From Bacteroidales bacterium (GTDB taxonomy: Bacteria > Bacteroidota > Bacteroidia > Bacteroidales > P3): a DNA stretch of 41,372 bases. Under the pieces are notes generated by a model. The model saw only the letters and a program-made list of their open reading frames with translations, made no database searches and was not told where the DNA came from. The DNA is taken from contig JAEEIS010000051.1 of NCBI GenBank assembly GCA_016281475.1, forward strand, positions 1 to 41,372, read 5' to 3'. Below are positions 23,899-31,427 of the stretch, one piece after another. A program made the translations under genes and the position numbers. Numbering within the stretch: position 1 is the stretch's first letter; every line of letters starts with the position of its first letter.

Positions 23899-24315
23899 TC
23901 AGCAAGGTATGTCGATGTATAGTGAAGATGCCAGATTAGAGCGCTCTCTCAGTCGCACGTAGTGGTCGCCCCAGCTTTTTCCACATTGTTTACACCGAGT
24001 GGTTCTCTTTATTGGTCGGGTTTCGGCAGTGAATATGTTGGGTTCTTCATCGGCATGACAGTTGCAGTGACGATGTGGGTCTATGTAATAGCCCTCTTTG
24101 GTGGGGATGGCTGACGGTTGGGCAAAGATGTCATAGTCCTCATTGCTGGAAATAAAAGAGACGAGAAAGATGATAGTGAACGGAACTAAAAGAATTAGGA
24201 AGACGAGGTTATCCTTCCACTTTTCGGCAGGTGCCCATGCGGCCTTGAGAATTACTATTAGCAGGGCTAGCACCAACAGACCTGCTATAACTCCTACAAG
24301 GATTGTGTCTACCAT
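23899..24315 (-). CDS. Two-pass membrane protein with C-terminal Cys/His zinc-ribbon-like motif
   Basis: A 138-residue protein, last in a seven-gene operon. Two membrane helices (about 4-24 and 37-56) are joined by a short basic loop. The soluble tail has HRHCNCHADE and, 21 residues later, CKQCGKSWGDHYVRL, with Cys84, Cys86 and Cys108/Cys111 likely metal ligands. CKQCGKSWGDHY closely resembles CEKCQCRWMHHY in the membrane protein at 26153-26734, so the two tails are probably related. I recognise no family; function unknown. Confidence 0.65.
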   Translation of the reverse strand: MVDTILVGVIAGLLVLALLIVILKAAWAPAEKWKDNLVFLILLVPFTIIFLVSFISSNEDYDIFAQPSAIPTKEGYYIDPHRHCNCHADEEPNIFTAETRPIKRTTRCKQCGKSWGDHYVRLRERSNLASSLYIDIPC

Positions 24316-24333
24316 GATTTCAGGTGTTTAGGG

Positions 24334-26103
24334 TTAATGTTCGGTAATTGAGATTTCCATTTCTTCTGTGTCAATAATGAATGTTTGGAATGAGTTAATG
24401 AATGAGAGGCCTAGTCTTGGCAGAGGTCTCTGTTCCGAATTGTGAACAACGAAAGGGATGTCCGAGTGGCTGTTCCCGATATTGAGATGGAGGGTTATCT
24501 CGTAGCCAACGAAGTCTTCGCAGTTCGTCTTATATAGTTCATTCATATATGATAAGGGGATTAGATTTCCACTACTGCCACTGTCGATGATGCAATTGAT
24601 GGTGGCATCTTCACACTCGCTAGAATCGTATGCGAAGACTGCTCCCATTGTAATCTCGCAGGTAATACAAATCATAGAGTCTATCCACTTGAACGGTATG
24701 TGTATGCATTGCTTTTCCATGAGGCTTCCGTGCAGGGCAATCCTTTTGAATCTGGCCAGCGATGCCATCCCTAGGATGTTTATGCCAAATCTCAGTGAGG
24801 GTACGATGGCTGGGGTTCCCTCTAAAGGCTCTCCTTCAAGGCCAGGAATTGTCGCATATTGCCCAGGAAAAGGCATCTCTGAAATGTTCCAATTGTTAAT
24901 ACTTTCGTTCTTAACGACATAATCCAAAGATTCTGTTGCATAGACGTGTGGGCATTTGACAATTGTTTCGACAGTACCAGTGTCAACAAAAAAAGATATT
25001 TCGTTTCCCATGATTGGTACTTTACAAAGGACGGCTCCGCCCTCTCCTTCCTCACATTGTAGTACTGAGGCTCTGCCTCCTTCACTCTCAATCTTTATTG
25101 CTTCTTCGAGATCCGTACCCTCTAATTTCTCAATCCTATCATGAACAAGTTTTCTCCCACGGCTTGTTTTAAGAAGGTTTTTAAGTGCGGGGTCAGAAAG
25201 CAGGCTGATTCGAGAAGACAGGCCCATTGCGAAAGCCTGTTTTAGATTGTTATAGGCATGGGATTCGTTACCCAATAATGAGTGTATTTCTGCCGCAGCG
25301 TACAGTGACCAACTATCATTAGGGTATTCTTTTAGTGTCTCTTCGACCATAGATATGGCCATGTATGGCTGATTGTAGTAGACATAAATGAATGGGAGAA
25401 AGTAGTTCCGCTGGATATCCTCTTCAGGTGCCGCTTTGACTTTTTCAAAGTATTTAAAGGCTTCGTCATCGAAGCCTAATTGCATGGAGAACCAGCCCTT
25501 ATGAAAGAGGTAGGGGACATAATCGGGTTTGCTGGCTACAGCTTGGTCCATGAGGCGGTTCGCCTCCATGTATCGCCCTTCCGCTCTTAGTGCCATCGCC
25601 AAACAAAGGGGGTTGTCTTTTGGAACCTCTGTCCCCGCCTCAATCATTGCAGTGTCTTTTATTTCATAGAATGCTTCTGTCTCATTTTCTGATACTATTC
25701 CCAGTGAGGCAACAACTTGTTCTTCTTCGATTCGCCGAGTGTATATGGATGCGGCGTGATAAAACCCACATGATGAGAATAACCGGACATAAAAACCTAG
25801 GACAGTGTTGTTGTGAGGCATCCTCAAGTCAATTATTTTTATGGCTTTGAGTGTCTGGTGGTAGTCTATCCAATCAATATATAACAATATATTTACGACC
25901 TCTAGTTGGTCATATAGTTTTATAGAACTCTTCTCAATAGAGAAAAGCAAGAGTCTCCATAATTCACAGACAAATAGGCGTGGTGCTTCATCGGGGAAAA
26001 TTGCTTGCCACTTATCATCTACGAGGTCGTGAAAGAATAATTGTGCGGCTTCTGCATAATGATCTTCACCTTTGCTTATGAGTTCGTTAACGAAGTTTTC
26101 CAT
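24334..26103 (-). CDS. TPR-repeat protein with two tandem retropepsin-like aspartic protease domains
   Basis: A 589-residue cytoplasmic protein with no signal peptide or membrane helix. Residues about 100-300 contain TPR-type helical repeats (NPLCLAMALRAEGRYMEANR, YLFHKGWFSMQLGFDDEAFK, PNDSWSLYAAAEIHSLLGNE). Two aspartic protease-like lobes follow. The first has ISFFVDTGTVETIV (Asp374-Thr-Gly) and, later, FGINILGMASLARF. The second has INCIIDSGSSGNLI (Asp507-Ser-Gly) and PRLGLSFINSFQTFIID. In each, D-T/S-G with a later hydrophobic-Leu-Gly strand is the retropepsin signature. Bacterial retropepsin domains usually have one catalytic motif and must dimerise; two here could form a self-contained bilobed active site like pepsin. 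It is sixth in a membrane-protein operon. Substrate unknown. Confidence 0.75.
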   Translation of the reverse strand: MENFVNELISKGEDHYAEAAQLFFHDLVDDKWQAIFPDEAPRLFVCELWRLLLFSIEKSSIKLYDQLEVVNILLYIDWIDYHQTLKAIKIIDLRMPHNNTVLGFYVRLFSSCGFYHAASIYTRRIEEEQVVASLGIVSENETEAFYEIKDTAMIEAGTEVPKDNPLCLAMALRAEGRYMEANRLMDQAVASKPDYVPYLFHKGWFSMQLGFDDEAFKYFEKVKAAPEEDIQRNYFLPFIYVYYNQPYMAISMVEETLKEYPNDSWSLYAAAEIHSLLGNESHAYNNLKQAFAMGLSSRISLLSDPALKNLLKTSRGRKLVHDRIEKLEGTDLEEAIKIESEGGRASVLQCEEGEGGAVLCKVPIMGNEISFFVDTGTVETIVKCPHVYATESLDYVVKNESINNWNISEMPFPGQYATIPGLEGEPLEGTPAIVPSLRFGINILGMASLARFKRIALHGSLMEKQCIHIPFKWIDSMICITCEITMGAVFAYDSSECEDATINCIIDSGSSGNLIPLSYMNELYKTNCEDFVGYEITLHLNIGNSHSDIPFVVHNSEQRPLPRLGLSFINSFQTFIIDTEEMEISITEH

Positions 26104-26152
26104 CTTTACTCCTTTCTGTTATACGTTTTTTTTACCATTATTTTCCTGTTGT

Positions 26153-26734
26153 TTAATACGGGAATGGTGGGTATCGGAACTCCTCATAATCCAGTTCCTG
26201 CTCACGCTGATATTCCTCCAAAGTCATCATTTGCGACGGTTTATAGTGATGCATCCATCGGCACTGGCACTTTTCACAGATACTGCGTCGTGTAACAACG
26301 CTATCTCGAGTCTCAAAACAGGTGTGGCACGTATCAATTTTGGAGCACCGCCTTGTGGTATCACACCACAAGGCGGTGCCATCGTCCCTTACGGTGCGAA
26401 CCAGATTTTGGACATCAGGCTGTTCCTTCTGAGTGTTCCCCTGAACGTAAATCCATACTCCAACACCTCCTATAATCCATAGTATGATGGCACCACCCAA
26501 CCCAATGTCGTCGTCGAACAAGGCTCCAAAACCCATAATGAACCATGCAATGAATAATAGTAGGAATCCTATTTCCAACTCGTTACAGATGAGGACTATT
26601 GCAAGAATATATGATAATACTGCTGCAACCAAGGTGAGAAACCCATTTTGGGCAACAAATACTCCGATGAAGAAAGATAGTAAAGCTATAATTCCCAAAA
26701 TGATAGAGAGAACTATCACATAAGTCTGTATCAT
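26153..26734 (-). CDS. Four-pass membrane protein with C-terminal four-cysteine zinc ribbon
   Basis: A 193-residue protein. Residues 1-98 contain about four hydrophobic helices. The cytoplasmic or periplasmic tail has CHTCFETRD (Cys136, Cys139) and CEKCQCRWMHHYKP (Cys153, Cys156), a plausible zinc ribbon, then a Tyr/Glu-rich end (EEYQREQELDYEEFRYPPFP). The tail resembles that of the protein at 23899-24315. Residues 119-130 (GTALWCDTTRRC) are encoded by a perfect 15-bp inverted repeat with a five-base loop. Fifth gene of the operon; 49 bases separate it from the aspartic-protease gene. Function unknown. Confidence 0.65.
   Translation of the reverse strand: MIQTYVIVLSIILGIIALLSFFIGVFVAQNGFLTLVAAVLSYILAIVLICNELEIGFLLLFIAWFIMGFGALFDDDIGLGGAIILWIIGGVGVWIYVQGNTQKEQPDVQNLVRTVRDDGTALWCDTTRRCSKIDTCHTCFETRDSVVTRRSICEKCQCRWMHHYKPSQMMTLEEYQREQELDYEEFRYPPFPY
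26345..26379. repeat. Perfect 15-bp inverted repeat inside a coding region
   Basis: GCACCGCCTTGTGGT (26345-26359), loop ATCAC, then the exact complement (26365-26379). It is translated on the minus strand between the membrane part and zinc ribbon of the 193-residue protein. It could stall or terminate transcription within the operon, or be an inserted palindrome. Confidence 0.85.
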
Positions 26735-26789
26735 GGCTGTGTTTTTTGATTAAATGTTTTACTTTTTTTATTCCCATAAACAGTGGGGT

Positions 26790-27065
26790 CTATAAATAAC
26801 AGTCGGTTTGATATTCACCCTGATATTCAATTAACTTGTCTAGCCAATTCGGGTCATGCGCTGGAATCCAAAGATAGTCAATGGACTGATACATGGGCAA
26901 TACTAGGGGTAAAAGTATGATGGCCAACACTACTAAGAGGAGCCAATTCTCTTTTGGATTTTCTGCTATCAGCCTACCTATAATTATTATATATAATATA
27001 GTTAGTGCTGATCCGATAACTAGAATCAATATAGCTAACGCTGTTTCTATGGTTTGTATGTCCAT
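26790..27065 (-). CDS. Two-pass membrane protein, unknown function
   Basis: A 91-residue protein with two hydrophobic helices (about 9-32 and 42-60) joined by a polar loop (GRLIAENPKENW), then a short acidic/aromatic tail (HDPNWLDKLIEYQGEYQTD). Its layout matches the N-terminal half of the protein at 23899-24315 but it lacks the zinc-ribbon tail. Fourth gene of the operon. No family recognised. Confidence 0.55.
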   Translation of the reverse strand: MDIQTIETALAILILVIGSALTILYIIIIGRLIAENPKENWLLLVVLAIILLPLVLPMYQSIDYLWIPAHDPNWLDKLIEYQGEYQTDCYL

Positions 27066-27066
27066 G

Positions 27067-27510
27067 CTACTGTTTATTGCTCAATTCATCTATTATTCGA
27101 TTCAATTCTATGGCCTGAGGAGCACCCACGACGCAACGACTTAAGCGGAATACGACGGATTGCCCGTCTGGACAGAATATCGTGTTGGTGTAGTCGCGTC
27201 TCTTCCGTTGAATATGAATGTTCATCGTGCGTAATGCTTCTGACTCTTTGGCCTTATTCGCTATCTCCATTAGAATAGCGGTCATTCCACCATTACGAAG
27301 GATGGTGTCTTCGGAAAACTCTTTTCTGAGAGTATATACGTATTGATTGTTTTCCTCTTGTTGGTCGTGGTTGAAAGGTGTGATGATAGGACCATCGGGG
27401 TTCCCGTTAGAAAAGTGATTTTCCATACTTTTCATCTCTTTTCTGCACTGATAGGTATTAATGATAGCAGTGTTAATGGCACCTTTGATAAGAAATGCTA
27501 AAAGGCTCAT
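27067..27510 (-). CDS. Hypothetical protein with hydrophobic N-terminus
   Basis: A 147-residue protein. The first 20 residues (MSLLAFLIKGAINTAIINTY) are hydrophobic and could be a membrane anchor or amphipathic helix. The rest is soluble, with YVYTLRKEFSEDTILRNGGM, a Glu/Lys-rich helix, and IFCPDGQSVVFRLSRCVVGA near the end. No family recognised. Its stop lies one base before the start of the next operon gene at 27065, so translation of the two is probably coupled. Confidence 0.55.
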   Translation of the reverse strand: MSLLAFLIKGAINTAIINTYQCRKEMKSMENHFSNGNPDGPIITPFNHDQQEENNQYVYTLRKEFSEDTILRNGGMTAILMEIANKAKESEALRTMNIHIQRKRRDYTNTIFCPDGQSVVFRLSRCVVGAPQAIELNRIIDELSNKQ

Positions 27511-27521
27511 GATTTTAAGTT

Positions 27522-27710
27522 TTAAGAATGATGGATAAATGGGATTAGGCTAATAAGAAAAAATGCTAGAATTGCGGGTGACATAGTTATTTTGAATAAG
27601 GGGCTCAGTTCGCTACGGATAAGCATCGTTGCCAATAGGATACTCCAAAATAGGCATAATAGGCTAATGGCTATTATGAGCAGGTGCCGAAATTTATTAC
27701 CGACTTCCAT
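27522..27710 (-). CDS. Small two-pass membrane protein, unknown function
   Basis: A 62-residue protein with two hydrophobic helices (about 8-29 and 43-59). Its start overlaps the 3' end of the preceding gene by 14 bases, and the next gene begins 11 bases after its stop, so it belongs to the operon. No family recognised; it is supported mainly by tight packing and membrane character. Confidence 0.5.
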   Translation of the reverse strand: MEVGNKFRHLLIIAISLLCLFWSILLATMLIRSELSPLFKITMSPAILAFFLISLIPFIHHS

Positions 27711-28095
27711 CTCTCAAGGCTTTTAAAACACATTCGAATTGAACGTCGGGCTTTATTTCGTAATGACCACAGGATTCGTCCACCCAATATATGTCGGCAT
27801 TGCAGTGGATGTTGGGGTCTGATGGGTGGATTTTCAATTCAAGGCAACGGAATGCGTACCCATCGGACTTTTTCTCAAGGATGAAAAAGAAATGCAGAGT
27901 ATCACACTCGATTAGAGTACTGCTTGTCGAAATGATTCTACCCTCCCAGGTTATCGAACAGGCTCTCTCTCCGATAGAGAGGAATGGGATGCATTCGCTT
28001 TGCCATTCCCCATAGAGTTGATTCAGGCTGTTGTTTTGGCAGAAAGTGTTTGCACAACAGAAGACGAACATGGTTAAGAAAATATATTTTTTCAT
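27697..28095 (-). CDS. Secreted/periplasmic protein, first gene of the operon
   Basis: A 132-residue protein with a signal peptide (MKKYIFLTMFVFCCANTFCQ) and a small soluble domain beginning LNQLYGEWQSECIPFLSIGE, which resembles small lipocalin-like beta-barrel starts (LxGxW); that resemblance is tentative. Cysteines at SECI, ACSITW, IECDT, FRCLEL, HCNAD, SCGHY and ECVL suggest disulfides in the periplasm. It follows a good TTG-N19-TATTTTTG promoter at 28255-28284 and leads six further genes on the same strand. Confidence 0.65.
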   Translation of the reverse strand: MKKYIFLTMFVFCCANTFCQNNSLNQLYGEWQSECIPFLSIGERACSITWEGRIISTSSTLIECDTLHFFFILEKKSDGYAFRCLELKIHPSDPNIHCNADIYWVDESCGHYEIKPDVQFECVLKALRDGSR

Positions 28096-28254
28096 TGTAA
28101 CTAAGGTATTAGGTGATGATATTTCTTATGTTGATTTTGCGTTCTCTCACCAAGAGCTAGCCATGAGAAAACGGATATTCGGGGGCGGCTCCCCTCCGTA
28201 TGTGAGTGCGAGAATATATGTCAAAGAACACTTGTTTTGTATGATTTTGTACTG

Positions 28255-28284
28255 CAAAAATACATAAAAAATATTAAATAGCAA
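28255..28284 (-). promoter_or_regulatory. Promoter of the membrane-protein/aspartic-protease operon
   Basis: On the minus strand TTG (28282-28284), a 19-base spacer and TATTTTTG (28255-28262) match the Bacteroidetes consensus exactly. Transcription would start near 28248, leaving a leader of about 150 bases before ATG 28095. Confidence 0.75.
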
Positions 28285-28840
28285 GTTTTTTTTACTCACT
28301 CGTTGTATTATTTTGTTAAATTGTTTATATAATTAAATGTGTATCAGTATAATATCTATAGTAATTTTCAACATTTCGTTGGCTGTTTCAAAGGGCTATG
28401 GCGTTGTGTTTTTTGCTTTAGAGCAAGCTGGAGACGGAAAATAGCCGTGATGCATAAGAAGAATGACTTGGCCTAAGGGCAACACCTTATGTGAATCAGT
28501 GAGTTGCAAATATCGCCCGGTAAGGGCAAAACCCTAAATCAGTGTTTTAGAGTGTATTTTATGTAATGACGATGCTGCTGGGACCTCATGCCCTCAAGTT
28601 GGACGAGTGCTGTCAACAAAGGTGAGAATGGCCATCGTGCTTTGGCTGAGTTTGAGTTCGTCGCGATGAATAGTATAAACGACACCGCCCACACAAAAGG
28701 CTATTCGGTGCTGCTCTGTGTGGGCGGTGTACAAGGGCTTTGGGCTGTTCGGCCTCCCTATACTAATGTTCGGTTTTCTTACTTATGAGTAGAAGTACTT
28801 TTTTTATGGGTTGAAATAATGTGTTTTTGCTCTAGGAGTC
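28285..28840. other. 556-base region without a convincing gene; short direct repeats
   Basis: Two imperfect direct repeats, 28474-28501 (TAAGGGCAACACCTTATGTG then AATCAGTG) and 28521-28544 (TAAGGGCAAAACCCTAAATC then AGTG), stand 20 bases apart. A 66-codon open frame at 28588-28788 crosses the inverted repeat at 28682-28730 and has no protein-like features. The region might be a remnant of a lost element, but no transposase piece is recognisable. Confidence 0.45.
28682..28730 (-). terminator. Probable terminator-like hairpin after the Nudix regulator gene
   Basis: ACACCGCCCACACA (28682-28695) and its exact complement (28717-28730) form a 14-bp stem with a 21-base loop, about 110 bases past the regulator stop on its strand. 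The following bases CGTTTATACT are only moderately U-rich, so termination is likely but not certain. Confidence 0.5.
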
Positions 28841-29704
28841 TTACTTGGTTGTTTTGGGACTTGGGTTGTAAGCGAGGTTTTTTTCTTTCATGTAGTGGGT
28901 GTACATGGCATTGTTGAATCGGAATAGCTCCAATGGGCGACGGCCGTTACTGATGCTTCGGTTGGCTGGCTCGATTAGTTTTCGTTCTAGCATGGTCTTC
29001 TTAAAATTGCTACGGTCTAGGGTTATTCCAAGCATAGATTGATAGATGTTTATCATCTCTGCAATTGAAAACTCAGGTGGCAGTAAAATTTTGTAAATAG
29101 GTTGTGTCCGTACCATTTGGGCAAGTCTTTCTTTAGCCTCCTTAACCATGATGGCATGATCATCGAACTGGAACTTGATTTTTCCATCAAGGATATCGTT
29201 TATTGGAACCCATTTGGTGTCGTAAGTGTCAATTGTCTCTGAGGTTGCGCAGAAAAGCATGAAAGGAATTGCTATGCAGCGAAACCGTGTGTCTCTTTTG
29301 ATTTCGGATAAGACTCTAAGCGGGGTTAATCCCCAATTGTCGTAGTCTTCGAACTGCGACTTGTCGTACAGTTTTACTGATTTCCTTTCTCGTACAATTT
29401 GTTCCTCTTGGCGTTTGTTGCCTTCAATACGCCACATTCGTGACTCGAGTTCGTAGTTGAGGGTGAGTATTCGTTCTGCGCATTCTTCTATGGTCTCATT
29501 TTCCTCGCCAAATTCATCTTTTGGATCTTTGCTGCACCGTAAGATACCTCCGGGGAGTCCCCATGTATCTTTATCATCCCAATCCTGCTTATGTTCTAAA
29601 AATACATAGAGTCCAAGTCTATTGGGGAATACTCTAAGGGTTACGCAATTTACTGCCACGTACGGTCTTGCGTGATTGTAAATGAATTTTTTCTCGTCTG
29701 CCAT
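28841..29704 (-). CDS. Nudix-domain transcriptional regulator with C-terminal winged helix (NrtR-like)
   Basis: A 287-residue protein. Residues about 10-195 are a Nudix fold (PYVAVNCVTLRVF, TWGLPGGILR) whose Nudix box is degenerate: the REuxEE catalytic core is replaced by ECAERILTLNYEL, so hydrolysis is unlikely. Residues about 205-270 form a winged helix (LLPPEFSIAEMINIYQSMLG, then LDRSNFKKTMLERKL), matching the NrtR group, whose Nudix domain binds a ligand such as ADP-ribose and whose winged helix binds DNA. Some Bacteroidetes relatives sense sugars instead. It is divergent from a TIR-domain gene, 190 bases apart, a common place for a regulator's target. The ligand and target are inferred. 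Confidence 0.82.
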   Translation of the reverse strand: MADEKKFIYNHARPYVAVNCVTLRVFPNRLGLYVFLEHKQDWDDKDTWGLPGGILRCSKDPKDEFGEENETIEECAERILTLNYELESRMWRIEGNKRQEEQIVRERKSVKLYDKSQFEDYDNWGLTPLRVLSEIKRDTRFRCIAIPFMLFCATSETIDTYDTKWVPINDILDGKIKFQFDDHAIMVKEAKERLAQMVRTQPIYKILLPPEFSIAEMINIYQSMLGITLDRSNFKKTMLERKLIEPANRSISNGRRPLELFRFNNAMYTHYMKEKNLAYNPSPKTTK

Positions 29705-29829
29705 TGGATAATAATGAATGGTGTGATGGGTACATTATTTTTATGTGATAGTAACGGAATGTAGGGACGTTTATTGTGTAGGAGCCACTCTTTTTAGTAC
29801 CACATTTTGGAATCTTTTTGCCGACAGCG

Positions 29830-29859
29830 TTGGAATATAATAAAAAAGGTGTATCTTTG
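29830..29859 (+). promoter_or_regulatory. Promoter for the TIR-domain gene
   Basis: TTG (29830-29832), 19-base spacer, TATCTTTG (29852-29859): a textbook Bacteroidetes promoter. It rules out the in-frame TTG start at 29862 and supports ATG 29898. Confidence 0.8.
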
Positions 29860-29897
29860 TATTGTCAATAGCAGTGTGGAAAATATTATATGTCTAT

Positions 29898-31427
29898 ATG
29901 GAACAAATCAATACGAATAATGGTTGTATGACGACCCAAGTGCAGACTACCTCAGATAAGGCTATCGTACCACAAGAAGTACGGGTGCGAGGCAAGAGGT
30001 ATGATATTTTTGTATCATATAGATCGGATTGGGGTGGTTCGGAAGAGTGCAAGAGTCTGGGGTGTGCGGTGGCGCGAAGTCTCGTCCAGCCGCTGAAGCG
30101 TGCTGGCTACTCAGTGTATTTCGATTGTGACGAATATACTGAAAAGAATCTCATTTCACGTCCGCAGAGCGATCGGACGGTTGCCATTATGCGCCGGTGC
30201 AAGCTTATCATAATATTATTGTCTGATTGTTTTTTTGACAGGGTTGATGGTAGCGGTTTTGCGTCAGAACTGAATGCAGCGAAAACGTTGCTTGACGAGG
30301 GGAATGGGAAACAGAAGGTGATTGCTCTTAATATTAATAAATCGTTCCATTCTAAGGTGTTGTATGGAACTGACTTTGAGTGGATTAATAGTGTTAAACG
30401 AAGGAAGCTCCATATAGATGAAGGCTTTAATACATCATATAAGTCCCTTTTGAAGGCGATCAGGAACCCCAGTCTGTTAGGCCCTAGAATGACAATCCTT
30501 CAGACATTGGTTTTTCTATTGTTTCTGTCCCTTGGATACATTGGACAAACGCACTTTGATAGTTGCAACTTACTCTTTGCCGGAGGGGGCACGGCGAGGA
30601 ATTTCCTTCAACAGAAATATGGTATCAGTGTGGGCAACTATAAGAGGGGCAGTGTCTACCTGCACATGCCGTCGGAAAGTGCTGCCGTGCTATTGGCCGA
30701 AGCTGTAAAGGACAGCATGGTCACCCGCAAAACTCCCATGCCAATAATCCTTTCTGCCGAACGCTATACTGATACAGTGCTCAAAGAATATTTAGAACCC
30801 ACTACCTTTAAGAGCCGTATTTTTCAACTGAAATGTGGCGATGCGAAGGCGCAGGTTCTGATTTACCCTAAAGACCCAAGGCTTGGTGATTCGATATCCC
30901 TAGAAACTCTCGCTGATTTGATAAAAGACTCTTGCACGTTCGTCGCCACAACGAATTACCGTTCGGGTACGTACTGTCTCTTTAGGTCTGTTTTGGATTC
31001 AATCCTAGATGGATTCGATGCTGTGATACAAAATAAGAGAGACAGAGGTTTGTGGGACGAATTCTCCCCAGGAATCAAGGGAAATTATCTCGGTGAAAAA
31101 ATTAATGACACGATTACTAGGGTCCTCGTTTTGCAGAATGAGTATTATGACATTCTTAAGGTCGCCAATCTAAATGACGAAGACCACAATGAGGCTCAGT
31201 GTGTTACCCTATATGCTGGCCAGGGGCCAGTCCTTCTTCCAGTGTATGTATATACTGTGATAGGGAAGTACCTCGAGAACGGTAACCCGTACTATAAGAT
31301 AGATCCTAAATCCGAGCAAGGCAAATTCTTAAAGAAATTAGGTTACACCTTTCCTGGGATGCGGTCTAATGATAAATTTGAAAAAATTGATGAGGGTAAG
31401 TCTTTGATAATAGCGCGCGAATTGTAA
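29898..31427 (+). CDS. TIR-domain protein with one transmembrane helix and a C-terminal PBP-like sensor domain
   Basis: A 509-residue protein from ATG 29898. Residues about 35-188 are a TIR-like domain: KRYDIFVSYRSDWGG (strand A and box 1), LKRAGYSVYFDCDEY, and CKLIIILLSDCFFDRVDG followed by GFASELNAAK, where Glu124 sits at the position of the catalytic Glu of TIR NAD+ hydrolases. One membrane helix follows (about 198-217, TILQTLVFLLFLSLGYIG). The remainder (225-500) starts LLFAGGGTARNFLQQKYGIS and includes PIILSAERYTDTVLKEYL, resembling a type 2 periplasmic-binding-protein fold; that call is tentative. A cytoplasmic TIR effector joined through the membrane to an external ligand domain would suit stress or phage sensing. 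A Nudix-type regulator is divergent. NADase activity is inferred. Confidence 0.78.
   Translation: MEQINTNNGCMTTQVQTTSDKAIVPQEVRVRGKRYDIFVSYRSDWGGSEECKSLGCAVARSLVQPLKRAGYSVYFDCDEYTEKNLISRPQSDRTVAIMRRCKLIIILLSDCFFDRVDGSGFASELNAAKTLLDEGNGKQKVIALNINKSFHSKVLYGTDFEWINSVKRRKLHIDEGFNTSYKSLLKAIRNPSLLGPRMTILQTLVFLLFLSLGYIGQTHFDSCNLLFAGGGTARNFLQQKYGISVGNYKRGSVYLHMPSESAAVLLAEAVKDSMVTRKTPMPIILSAERYTDTVLKEYLEPTTFKSRIFQLKCGDAKAQVLIYPKDPRLGDSISLETLADLIKDSCTFVATTNYRSGTYCLFRSVLDSILDGFDAVIQNKRDRGLWDEFSPGIKGNYLGEKINDTITRVLVLQNEYYDILKVANLNDEDHNEAQCVTLYAGQGPVLLPVYVYTVIGKYLENGNPYYKIDPKSEQGKFLKKLGYTFPGMRSNDKFEKIDEGKSLIIAREL

Noticed and set aside
28588..28788. A 66-codon open frame on the plus strand
   Set aside because: It runs through a 14-bp inverted repeat, has no upstream promoter and shows no protein-like features.
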